A stretch of 64,000 nucleotides of DNA from Spirosoma fluviale (GTDB lineage Bacteria; Bacteroidota; Bacteroidia; Cytophagales; Spirosomataceae), in the NCBI GenBank assembly GCA_945901025.1, contig CAMDJW010000003.1, forward strand, positions 43,337 through 107,336. Direction: 5' to 3'. Under the pieces are notes generated by a model. The model saw nothing but the letters and a program-made list of their open reading frames with translations. It was not told the origin of the DNA and ran no database searches. Numbering within the stretch: position 1 is the first letter of the stretch; each line of letters begins with the position of its first letter. A program made the position numbers and the translations under genes. Positions 27,063 to 34,809 of this stretch are shown one piece after another.

Positions 27063-28202
27063 CTAATTTCGTAAAGATGCTTCCTCTTTCCAAATTTGTT
27101 CAATGAGTTCGGCCGAATTTTCTGGTAATTCTTGATTTTTTGCTTTTGCCCATTTCGTTGCATTGGCTAATGCTTTATCAAATTCATATTTTTTGACCTT
27201 GGGATATTCCCCCCAAGTTAATGATGGAATGAATTTGGGCAAAAATTGAATGCCGCTGATATTACAATGATTCCCCACCACCGTTCCTGTATTAAATCTT
27301 GTTCCTATCCCCGTCGTCACAAAATCGCCCATGATTAGCCCTAAGGATTTGCTATTTGTCCTTCGAGGCTTTGCCGTTGGGTAGTCAAATATGTCAACGA
27401 AATTTAAATCGTTTTTCACGTTAGAAGTGCAGGTCATCGCTCCCCAGTTACAAAATGAACCGATGATTGACGATCCCGCATACCCATCGTGTCCCTTATT
27501 TGAAAAAGGGTAAAAAATAGAATTACTTATTTCGCCACCTACTTTACAATGAGGAGCTATTGTGGTATAGGGCCTTATTTTGGATCCTAAGTTGGTCACC
27601 GAATGATCTAAAATGGCTGCAGGTCCTTGAATTAATGTGCCTATCTGAATATTTACGTGTTTTCCAATGTAAATAGGTCCCTGGCTTGCGTCTAAAATAC
27701 TGCCTTTTAATTCTGCCGTGGGGTCAATAAAGCAATTTTCAGGATGGATGAGGATATTGCCTTTTTCTTTTAACTGATCTTGGTCAAATCCATTCGGTTT
27801 TATTTCCTTTTTTAATAGTTCTGAATTTAGACTTATAAGGTCTTCGAATTTTGAAAAAAATACTGGGTTGGCTTGGGAGTTAATGTTATCCCAGTCAGCA
27901 GAGGGTACCACCAAACCCCTAAAGGCAATGAGCTGCCCTTGGAAAGATAAGCTCGTTTTCTCAGGTAAGTTTTGTAGTTCTTCAATAAGCTCTTGGCTCG
28001 GGAGTACAGACCCTAAAATATTGATTGCGTTGGGTTGTTGGCCGGCCGCACCCCAACTTAATTTGGCGTTCGTTGCAGCACTCCATTTTTCATGAATTTT
28101 TGATAGACCAATCCAATGCTCGGCCAAGCTACGTATATAGCTTATCGGTCGCAGGTTTTGGGTGATTTTTGGATCGTCAAAAAGATGTATGGCTTTCTCC
28201 AT
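27063..28202 (-). CDS. GlmU-like putative sugar nucleotidyltransferase / acetyltransferase (Bacteroidota type)
   Basis: This 379-residue protein matches the Bacteroidota alternative GlmU family. Its N-terminal half opens with HLFDDPKITQNLRPISYIRS and lacks the classical LAAGxGTRM nucleotidyltransferase motif. The C-terminal half (from about residue 150) is a left-handed beta-helix of hexapeptide repeats (CFIDPTAELKGSILDASQGP, IYIGKHVNIQIGTLIQGPA). The family is thought to make UDP-N-acetylglucosamine for peptidoglycan and LPS, but the activity is inferred from genome context. The start at 28202 is supported by the family opening. Confidence 0.82.
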   Translation of the reverse strand: MEKAIHLFDDPKITQNLRPISYIRSLAEHWIGLSKIHEKWSAATNAKLSWGAAGQQPNAINILGSVLPSQELIEELQNLPEKTSLSFQGQLIAFRGLVVPSADWDNINSQANPVFFSKFEDLISLNSELLKKEIKPNGFDQDQLKEKGNILIHPENCFIDPTAELKGSILDASQGPIYIGKHVNIQIGTLIQGPAAILDHSVTNLGSKIRPYTTIAPHCKVGGEISNSIFYPFSNKGHDGYAGSSIIGSFCNWGAMTCTSNVKNDLNFVDIFDYPTAKPRRTNSKSLGLIMGDFVTTGIGTRFNTGTVVGNHCNISGIQFLPKFIPSLTWGEYPKVKKYEFDKALANATKWAKAKNQELPENSAELIEQIWKEEASLRN

Positions 28203-28214
28203 TTTGCAATTTAC

Positions 28215-28249
28215 AAAAAAAGCCTCGACAAGATTATTGAAGAGGCTTT
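28215..28249 (-). terminator. Rho-independent terminator after rpmE2
   Basis: On the minus strand the stem AAAGCCTC/GAGGCTTT (28249-28242 with 28226-28219) is followed by a T run. It lies 21 nt after the rpmE2 stop and just before the GlmU-like start. Confidence 0.75.
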
Positions 28250-28270
28250 AATGTATGTTTTTGAAGAAAA

Positions 28271-28513
28271 TTAGCTCTTCGCGTAACGCTTGTTGAATTT
28301 ATCTACACGTCCAGTAGTATCTAATAATACGTTTTTACCTGTATAGAATGGATGTGATTGTGAAGATACCTCGACTTTATAAACCGGGTACGTTGCACCT
28401 TCAAATTCAGTTGTTTCCGTTGTTGCTGCGCAAGAACGAGTTAAAAACTTGTAATCTGAAGATAAATCATGGAATACGACTTGCTTGTATTCTGGATGGA
28501 TGTCTTTTTTCAT
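28271..28513 (-). CDS. rpmE2: 50S ribosomal protein L31 type B
   Basis: The 80-residue protein begins [20 protein letters not shown] and ends [11 protein letters not shown], as in type B L31. It lacks the CxxC zinc-binding pairs of the zinc-dependent type A form; the single cysteine is in RSCAATTE. An in-frame ATG at 28585 would add 24 residues not found in L31 and would sit only about 7 nt after the predicted transcription start, so the ATG at 28513 is chosen. The gene has its own promoter and terminator. Confidence 0.94.
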   Translation of the reverse strand: MKKDIHPEYKQVVFHDLSSDYKFLTRSCAATTETTEFEGATYPVYKVEVSSQSHPFYTGKNVLLDTTGRVDKFNKRYAKS

Positions 28514-28597
28514 TTTATTTTTTTTCGGACGATTCCCTGCCGTCATTTTATTTCTATCAATGAAGCCATTGGGATTCAGGCTCATTTAATCGGGTTG

Positions 28598-28628
28598 CAA
28601 AAATAGACATATTTTATAAATCTAACAA
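28598..28628 (-). promoter_or_regulatory. Probable rpmE2 promoter (TTG / TAnnTTTG)
   Basis: On the minus strand TTG (28628-28626) and TATTTTTG (28605-28598) are 20 bases apart, a good match to the Bacteroidota -33/-7 promoter. Transcription would start near 28592 and give a leader of about 79 nt to the chosen ATG. That is long enough for translational control, though no clear structure is visible. Confidence 0.5.
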
Positions 28629-28926
28629 AATTTTTGTGTTATTTTTTTGTGTTTTTAGTGCTGATTAATGCGCGTAATAAATCTGAAAAAATATTTTTAT
28701 TGCATTTTTCCAAGAGATAACTTGCTTAATGATTTGAATAGATGGGAGTTAAATATTGCAATTTAAATATGCATCTTTTTTAATGTTTTTTTAAGAAAAT
28801 AATGTTTGCAAGTGGGTGTGTTTTTTTCTAATTTTACTTAGAAGGAATTTAAGCAAAAACGCCCGTTTTTTTGATGGTATTTCACTCTAGTTTTAAGCAT
28901 TTTTAAATTATATTTTTAGGAAACAC
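28629..28926. other. AT-rich intergenic region upstream of nrdA
   Basis: About 300 bases of very AT-rich sequence lie between the rpmE2 promoter and nrdA. I see no open frame with coding character, tRNA or strong terminator. A weak hairpin AAAAAC/GTTTTT around GCCC lies at 28855-28870. An imperfect inverted repeat TAACA/TGTTA spans 28623-28641, overlapping the rpmE2 -33 box. The long gap before a ribonucleotide reductase gene suggests regulation, but I cannot identify a paired NrdR box. Confidence 0.4.
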
Positions 28927-31374
28927 ATGTACGTAATTAAAAGAGACGGTCGTCGCGAATCTGTCAAGTTTGACAAAATCACAGCAAGGATAGAAAAGCT
29001 TTGTTACAGCTTAGATCCCTTTTTTGTCCAACCTCTAGAGGTGGCCAGAAAAGTTATCTCTGGTTTGTATGATGGGGTCAAAACGACTGAATTGGATAAT
29101 TTAGCAGCGGAGACTGCGGCGTCGTTGACGACAAAGCATCCTGACTATGCTGTTCTAGCAGCCAGGATTGCGATATCTAATTTACATAAGAATACGTTGA
29201 AGTCGTTTTCGGCTACGATGAAGCGTTTGTTTACTTATTTGGATCCTAAAACAGGACAAAACGCAGCCTTATTATCTAAGGAGGTTTACGATATCATTAA
29301 GAAGAATGCAGTGGAGTTGGATGAGGCGATTATTTATGACCGTGATTTTGGTTATGACTATTTTGGATTCAAGACTTTAGAGAAATCTTATCTATTGAAA
29401 TTAGAGGGTCAAATCGCTGAACGTCCTCAACATATGTTGATGCGTGTGGCGGTGGGTATTCACCAAACTGATATTGCTTCTGCTATTGAGACTTACAATT
29501 TGCTTTCGGAGCGTTGGTTTACGCATGCAACTCCTACGTTGTTTAATGCGGGTACTCCAAAGCCACAGATGTCGTCTTGTTTTTTATTGACTACACAAGA
29601 TGATTCGATTGAAGGAATTTACGATACGTTAAAACAAACAGCTAAAATTTCACAATCGGCTGGTGGTATAGGATTAAGTATTCACAATATTCGTGCAACA
29701 GGTTCTTACATTAAGGGAACGAATGGCACATCCAATGGCATTATCCCTATGCTTCGTGTCTTCAATGATACGGCGCGTTATGTGGATCAGGGCGGTGGAA
29801 AACGTAAAGGTTCATTTGCTATTTATTTGGAGCCTTGGCATGCGGATGTTTTTGAATTTTTGGAGTTAAAAAAGAATCACGGTAAGGAAGAGATGCGTGC
29901 AAGGGATTTGTTTTATGGTCTTTGGATTCCTGATTTATTCATGAAGCGTGTAGAAGATAATGAGGAGTGGTCCTTATTCTGTCCACATGAGTGTCCGGGA
30001 TTATCGGATACGCATGGAGAAGAGTTTGAAGAATTATACCATAAATATGAGTTGGAAGGTAAGGCGCGCCAGGTGGTTAAGGCGCAAGAATTATGGTTTA
30101 AAGTATTAGAATCTCAAACTGAGACGGGTACGCCATACATGTTGTATAAAGACCATGCAAATAGCAAATCGAATCAAAAGAATTTAGGTACGATTAAGTC
30201 ATCGAATTTATGTACTGAAATTATTGAGTATACGTCGAAAGATGAGGTGGCCGTTTGTAATTTAGCTTCATTGGCTTTGCCTAAATATGTTAAAGCGAAT
30301 GACAAAGGTGTGAATGAATTTGATCACGCTAAATTATATGATGTAACGAAGTCGGCGACTAAGAATTTAAATAAGATTATAGACGTCAATTATTATCCCG
30401 TACCTGAGGCTCGTAATTCAAACTTACGTCACAGACCTATTGGATTAGGTGTACAAGGATTAGCGGATGTGTTTATTATGCTGAGAATGCCTTTTGAGTC
30501 ACCTGAGGCACAGCAATTAAACAAGGATATTTTTGAAACTATTTATTATGCTTCGATGGAGGCATCCATGGAATTAGCGATCAAAGAAGGACCATATTCT
30601 ACTTGGGAGGGTTCACCTATTTCTAAGGGTATTTTCCAGTTTGATATGTGGAATGTTACGCCAAGTTCAGGGCGTTGGGATTGGGAGAGTTTACGTGAAA
30701 AAGTTGTAAAAAATGGAGTTCGTAATTCTTTGTTGGTCGCTCCAATGCCTACAGCTTCTACTTCACAAATCTTAGGAAATAACGAATGTTTCGAGCCATA
30801 TACATCGAATATTTATGCTAGACGTGTCTTGTCAGGTGAATTTGCGGTGGTGAATAAGCATTTATTGAAAGACTTGATCAAGTTAGGATTATGGAATGAA
30901 TCCATGAAAAATAAATTAATTTCAGCGAACGGTTCGGTACAAGGTATACCTGAAATCCCTAAAGATCTTAAGGAATTGTACAAAACGGTTTGGGAGATTA
31001 AGCAAAAAACTATATTGGAAATGGCTGCCGACCGTGGGGCTTATATCTGTCAGTCTCAAAGTTTAAATATTCATATTCAAGATGTGAATTTTGGTAAGTT
31101 AACTTCAATGCATTTCCACGCTTGGAAACTCGGTTTAAAAACAGGTATGTATTATTTGCGTACAAAAGCTGCAGCAGATGCCATTAAGTTTACGATTGAG
31201 AAACAAGCAGAAGTTCAAATTGAGCAAACAAATACTGTAAATGAAACGGAACTGCAATATGCTGCTCATACAGCACAGGCTGCAGCTTCCTTTTCAACTG
31301 AAGACTCACAAAACCGGGCTGATATGGCTTGTTCATTAGATAATCCGGAGGCGTGTGAAGCTTGTGGTTCATAA
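28927..31374 (+). CDS. nrdA: Ribonucleoside-diphosphate reductase, class I alpha subunit
   Basis: This 815-residue catalytic subunit makes deoxyribonucleotides. It has an N-terminal ATP-cone ([20 protein letters not shown], about residues 1-90). The active site has PQMSSCFLL (redox cysteine near residue 217), NLCTEI with the radical cysteine region [11 protein letters not shown] near residue 432, VCNLASLAL, and the second redox cysteine region [15 protein letters not shown]. The C-terminal tail ends CEACGS, supplying the CxxC that re-reduces the active site. The partner radical subunit nrdB is not next to it. A strong terminator follows. Confidence 0.95.
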   Translation: MYVIKRDGRRESVKFDKITARIEKLCYSLDPFFVQPLEVARKVISGLYDGVKTTELDNLAAETAASLTTKHPDYAVLAARIAISNLHKNTLKSFSATMKRLFTYLDPKTGQNAALLSKEVYDIIKKNAVELDEAIIYDRDFGYDYFGFKTLEKSYLLKLEGQIAERPQHMLMRVAVGIHQTDIASAIETYNLLSERWFTHATPTLFNAGTPKPQMSSCFLLTTQDDSIEGIYDTLKQTAKISQSAGGIGLSIHNIRATGSYIKGTNGTSNGIIPMLRVFNDTARYVDQGGGKRKGSFAIYLEPWHADVFEFLELKKNHGKEEMRARDLFYGLWIPDLFMKRVEDNEEWSLFCPHECPGLSDTHGEEFEELYHKYELEGKARQVVKAQELWFKVLESQTETGTPYMLYKDHANSKSNQKNLGTIKSSNLCTEIIEYTSKDEVAVCNLASLALPKYVKANDKGVNEFDHAKLYDVTKSATKNLNKIIDVNYYPVPEARNSNLRHRPIGLGVQGLADVFIMLRMPFESPEAQQLNKDIFETIYYASMEASMELAIKEGPYSTWEGSPISKGIFQFDMWNVTPSSGRWDWESLREKVVKNGVRNSLLVAPMPTASTSQILGNNECFEPYTSNIYARRVLSGEFAVVNKHLLKDLIKLGLWNESMKNKLISANGSVQGIPEIPKDLKELYKTVWEIKQKTILEMAADRGAYICQSQSLNIHIQDVNFGKLTSMHFHAWKLGLKTGMYYLRTKAAADAIKFTIEKQAEVQIEQTNTVNETELQYAAHTAQAAASFSTEDSQNRADMACSLDNPEACEACGS

Positions 31375-31395
31375 GAAAAAATGAAAAATTAATAT

Positions 31396-31429
31396 AAAAA
31401 TCACTTGATTGAGAAGTCAAGTGATTTTT
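31396..31429 (+). terminator. Rho-independent terminator after nrdA
   Basis: The 8-bp stem TCACTTGA/TCAAGTGA (31401-31408 and 31417-31424), flanked by A and T runs, is followed by five T. It lies 21 nt after the nrdA stop and makes nrdA monocistronic. Confidence 0.85.
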
Positions 31430-31445
31430 ATGTTTTAATGCAATA

Positions 31446-33041
31446 ATGACCATGGTAAACAAGGGTAGGCTTTTTTTGTTTTTTTTAGCTTTGATGTTGT
31501 TGGGGGCATTTTTGAGATTTTATCACATAAATTCTTTCGGACTTTTTGGAGATGAAAAACAAAGTGCATTAATCGCAGTTGCCAATACAAATTATGGCGG
31601 TATGGGAAAATTACTGACCCCTCCTGCCACTTTTACTCCTTCCGATTTTTGGGAAAGCCGTGGTATCAAATCATGGTTGGATGCAGACGCCAGGGGAGAC
31701 GTTAGTGGGAATAGTTTGGTTCATGATATGATGTTAAAGTTATTCTCCATACTTTTTGGGAAGAGTGATGGTGCATTAAGATCGGTTTCTGTCTTTTTTA
31801 ATTTGCTTACTTTATGGTTATTGTTTTATTGGGCCAGAAGGCAAAAACCAAATCAGGAATTTTGGCCACTTGGAATTTTACTATTAGCTGTCATTGAACC
31901 CTTTTTTGTGATTTATAGCCAGCAAGCTAGAAATTATACAACAAGTATATTTTTTACAACCGCATCTAATTATTTCTTTTGGAATATGGTCGGTAAAGGA
32001 GATAAGCCTAAGCCAAAGGATTTAGCAGGTTGGATATTAACAAGTTTGTGCGCCCTTTTTAGTACCTATTTGACAGCATTAGCACTAGTAGGTCAATTTA
32101 TTTACCTTATTTTTATATCCAAATCACCATGGATTAAAATAAAAGCCATGGCCATTGGATCATTCGGCTTTTTAGTTCCTTTTGTTTCTTGGATGTATTG
32201 GGGACCAGGGCAGTATTTTTTTAATTATCAAAAAGATGCTGGCGCACAATATTTGAATTATTTAAAATTAAGAGGACCTGTCGTCGGCTGGATAGAGGAG
32301 TCAAATTTCATTAATCTATTTAAAAAGAGCGTTGCTATTTTGTCGGATATTTTTTTTCTAACGAACGATCTTTATAGGCGACATGGCAAATTTGGGGTTA
32401 TTCTTCTTGTTTTCTTTTTCTTTTTAGTGATTACTTGGGTTACTAAAATCAAGGAAAAAAGTGAGAGAAATTTTTATATTTTTGGTCTAATACAGATTTT
32501 TTTACCTGTTTTGGTTTTAATTATTACGGCAATTGATGCCGGTACTACGACAGGCTTTTTCTTGAGATATGCCAGTTTTGGAATACCCTTTGGGATTTTC
32601 ATTTCTGCTGGCCTAATCGAATACTTATTTAAATTAAATATTTGGATAAAGGGCTTGTGTATGCTAATTGTAGTCACCCAACTTTATTTTTTAATCTTTC
32701 AAATTAAGCCTTTATATAGTGATATGCATCAAAAATACACATTTTCTGAGAACAGGAGTAAAAATCCATATCCTTTAATTGCTGAAAAAATTATCAATAG
32801 CTATCAACCAGGAGATACTGTTTTATATCCTTCAAAAATGAATAACTTTTTAAACGCAAAAAACCTTCAAGAGAGGGCGGCAGATGTTTCAGATGCTCAA
32901 CTCGTCAACTTGTATTTCAATAGTGATTTGAAATTTGTTCAAAAAATAGATACTATCTACAAAGATTCTGTAATTTTAAAAAAGAAAGACGGTCAAAAAA
33001 TTCTCATTTTTGATTTTAAACAAGGTAAATACCGCTTTTAA
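31446..33041 (+). CDS. GT39-like integral-membrane glycosyltransferase
   Basis: This 531-residue polytopic protein has about ten or more hydrophobic segments. Its first periplasmic loop carries FGLFGDEKQSA near residue 35, the acidic catalytic-type motif of GT-C glycosyltransferases (GT39/ArnT/PMT group). Arg-rich SQQARNYTTSIFF near residue 158 resembles the family's second loop. The C-terminal part is soluble and periplasmic-looking. Such enzymes transfer a sugar from a polyprenyl-phosphate donor to a lipid, protein or glycan; the acceptor is unknown. A second ATG lies 6 nt in. It is followed almost without gap by a GT2 gene of the donor-making type. Confidence 0.82.
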   Translation: MTMVNKGRLFLFFLALMLLGAFLRFYHINSFGLFGDEKQSALIAVANTNYGGMGKLLTPPATFTPSDFWESRGIKSWLDADARGDVSGNSLVHDMMLKLFSILFGKSDGALRSVSVFFNLLTLWLLFYWARRQKPNQEFWPLGILLLAVIEPFFVIYSQQARNYTTSIFFTTASNYFFWNMVGKGDKPKPKDLAGWILTSLCALFSTYLTALALVGQFIYLIFISKSPWIKIKAMAIGSFGFLVPFVSWMYWGPGQYFFNYQKDAGAQYLNYLKLRGPVVGWIEESNFINLFKKSVAILSDIFFLTNDLYRRHGKFGVILLVFFFFLVITWVTKIKEKSERNFYIFGLIQIFLPVLVLIITAIDAGTTTGFFLRYASFGIPFGIFISAGLIEYLFKLNIWIKGLCMLIVVTQLYFLIFQIKPLYSDMHQKYTFSENRSKNPYPLIAEKIINSYQPGDTVLYPSKMNNFLNAKNLQERAADVSDAQLVNLYFNSDLKFVQKIDTIYKDSVILKKKDGQKILIFDFKQGKYRF

Positions 33042-33045
33042 ATAT

Positions 33046-34005
33046 ATGCCAGTTTTCACACCTCAAGTTTCATTTGTAATTCCAGTTTATAACGAAGAAA
33101 GTAATCTTCCGATGTTAGTAGATCGGATTGTGAAAATTATGGATCAGTCCTCAATTCAGTTGGAGGCTGTTTTAGTGGATGATGGTAGTCGGGATAACTC
33201 TCGCCAAATACTTCAGCAATTAGCGATTAGTGATCCTCGTTTTCATGTCATTTTACTTTCTAGAAATCATGGCCATCAATTAGCGTTGACTGCTGGATTG
33301 TCTGTGGCTCGTGGGAGCGAAGGCGTATTCGTTTTAGATGGTGACTTACAAGACCCTCCAGAATTATTAGATACATTTTATAATAAATTCAAAGAAGGTT
33401 TTGATGTAGTTTATGCGGTCCGAGAGAAGCGTAAAGAAATATTTTATAAAAGATTTGCCTACTATATATTTTATCGAATTTTAAAGAAAATTGCCAACAT
33501 AGAAATTCCGCTAGATAGTGGAGATTTCTCGTTTATTAGCAGAAGAGTCGTGGACGTGTTAAATAAAATGCCGGAGGAAAGCCGCTTTATACGTGGTATG
33601 CGAACATGGATTGGGTTTAAGCAAATTGGAATTGCATATGACCGGCAAGAAAGAGCTTCAGGCGATTCAAAATATTCTTTTGGTAAATTAGTCCAATTAG
33701 CATTAAATGGAATTTACAACTTCAGCGAATTTCCAGTCAAATTTGTCATGATTTTGGGAGGTCTTGCCATTAGTTCCTCAGTTTTGTACCTAATTTCTGT
33801 TATAATTAAAAAGATGTTTTTTGATCAAGTCATTGAAGGATTTACAGCTTTACTATTTGTGGTTATATTATTTGGCGGAATCCAATTATTTGCCATTGGG
33901 ATATTAGGTGAATATATTTTACGAATATTTTTCCAATCAAAAAGTCGGCCTAACTTTATTGTAGAAACTGAAATTTTAGACGGTAAGGTGATTAAAGATT
34001 TTTAA
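33046..34005 (+). CDS. GT2 family glycosyltransferase, polyprenyl-phosphate sugar synthase type
   Basis: The chosen start at 33046 lies 4 nt after the preceding stop; an in-frame ATG at 33010 would overlap that gene by 32 nt and adds 12 residues. The protein has SFVIPVYNEESNLP, VDDGSRDNS and LDGDLQDPPE (nucleotide- and metal-binding), then two C-terminal transmembrane helices ending LGEYILRIF, as in DPM1/GtrB/ArnC-type enzymes. These move a sugar from a nucleotide donor onto polyprenyl phosphate. The pairing with a GT39 enzyme that uses such donors makes a coherent two-gene cassette. Confidence 0.9.
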   Translation: MPVFTPQVSFVIPVYNEESNLPMLVDRIVKIMDQSSIQLEAVLVDDGSRDNSRQILQQLAISDPRFHVILLSRNHGHQLALTAGLSVARGSEGVFVLDGDLQDPPELLDTFYNKFKEGFDVVYAVREKRKEIFYKRFAYYIFYRILKKIANIEIPLDSGDFSFISRRVVDVLNKMPEESRFIRGMRTWIGFKQIGIAYDRQERASGDSKYSFGKLVQLALNGIYNFSEFPVKFVMILGGLAISSSVLYLISVIIKKMFFDQVIEGFTALLFVVILFGGIQLFAIGILGEYILRIFFQSKSRPNFIVETEILDGKVIKDF

Positions 34006-34137
34006 TTACAGGTCTTATATTCATTTTTAAATTCGATAATTCTGAATTTTATATCATTAATTTTCATCTTTTTTCTTTTTGTAGTTTGATTTATTGAGCA
34101 AAAAAGGAAAACACTTTTCTTAAATCGATCGAAAACT

Positions 34138-34800
34138 ATGGCTAGAATAGCTCTGTTAATTTATTCACTCATTGGAGCATTAAATATTTTATCGGCAGTT
34201 ATCGAGCTGCCTATGCTTCGGACAGTAACAAAGTCATTGTTGATGCCGATGCTAATGCTATATGTTATATCGCAAAGACATATCATAATCCGAAATAAGT
34301 TAATTTTCATCCTCGTTTTTGCTTGGCTCGGTGACGTATTTTTATTGTTTCAAGGGAATTCGTCCCTGTATTTCCAATTAGGCTTGGGCTCATTCTTGAT
34401 TATGCAAATAGGTTATATTCGTCTATTTTCTTTACAAAGTTCTACGGGTAACTTTAACCTAGGCCAATGGTTTTCATTGTCTATCATTCCTGTACTCATT
34501 TACGTTGTAGGTTTTTTAGCTTTTTTACTGCCTCTCATTCCAACCGCTTTATACATCCCAGTTTGTTTGTATGCGTTGGCACTCGGTGCAATGCTTTATG
34601 CAGCCTACTTAAGAAAATTAGATTCTTCTTATTATTTTATATTCATTGGCGCAATCTTATTTGTCATTTCTGATAGTTTATTAGCTTTAGCTAAGTTTTA
34701 TTTCTCTTTTACTGGGAATTCGATCTATGTGATGCTAACTTATATCTTGGCCCAATTGCTACTAATCATAGGTTTGTGTAAATTGCAGCCTAAGAATTAA
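34138..34800 (+). CDS. YhhN family membrane protein (lysoplasmalogenase-like)
   Basis: This 220-residue protein has about seven or eight transmembrane helices. It carries the YhhN/TMEM86 signature FAWLGDVFLLF (near residue 62) and a second acidic site in FVISDSLLALAKF (near residue 180). Eukaryotic TMEM86 and some bacterial YhhN proteins hydrolyse lysoplasmalogens; whether this bacterium makes plasmalogens is unknown, so only the family is claimed. It lies 132 nt after the GT2 gene and 9 nt before the FAD/Fe-S oxidoreductase gene. Confidence 0.82.
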   Translation: MARIALLIYSLIGALNILSAVIELPMLRTVTKSLLMPMLMLYVISQRHIIIRNKLIFILVFAWLGDVFLLFQGNSSLYFQLGLGSFLIMQIGYIRLFSLQSSTGNFNLGQWFSLSIIPVLIYVVGFLAFLLPLIPTALYIPVCLYALALGAMLYAAYLRKLDSSYYFIFIGAILFVISDSLLALAKFYFSFTGNSIYVMLTYILAQLLLIIGLCKLQPKN

Positions 34801-34809
34801 TTAAATGGC

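Noticed and set aside
28514..28585. N-terminal extension of L31 to the ATG at 28585
   Set aside because: The extra 24 residues have no counterpart in L31 and the ATG sits only about 7 nt after the predicted transcription start.
28623..28641. Inverted repeat TAACA/TGTTA as an NrdR box upstream of nrdA
   Set aside because: It matches the NrdR consensus poorly, is single rather than paired, overlaps the rpmE2 promoter and lies about 290 nt from nrdA.
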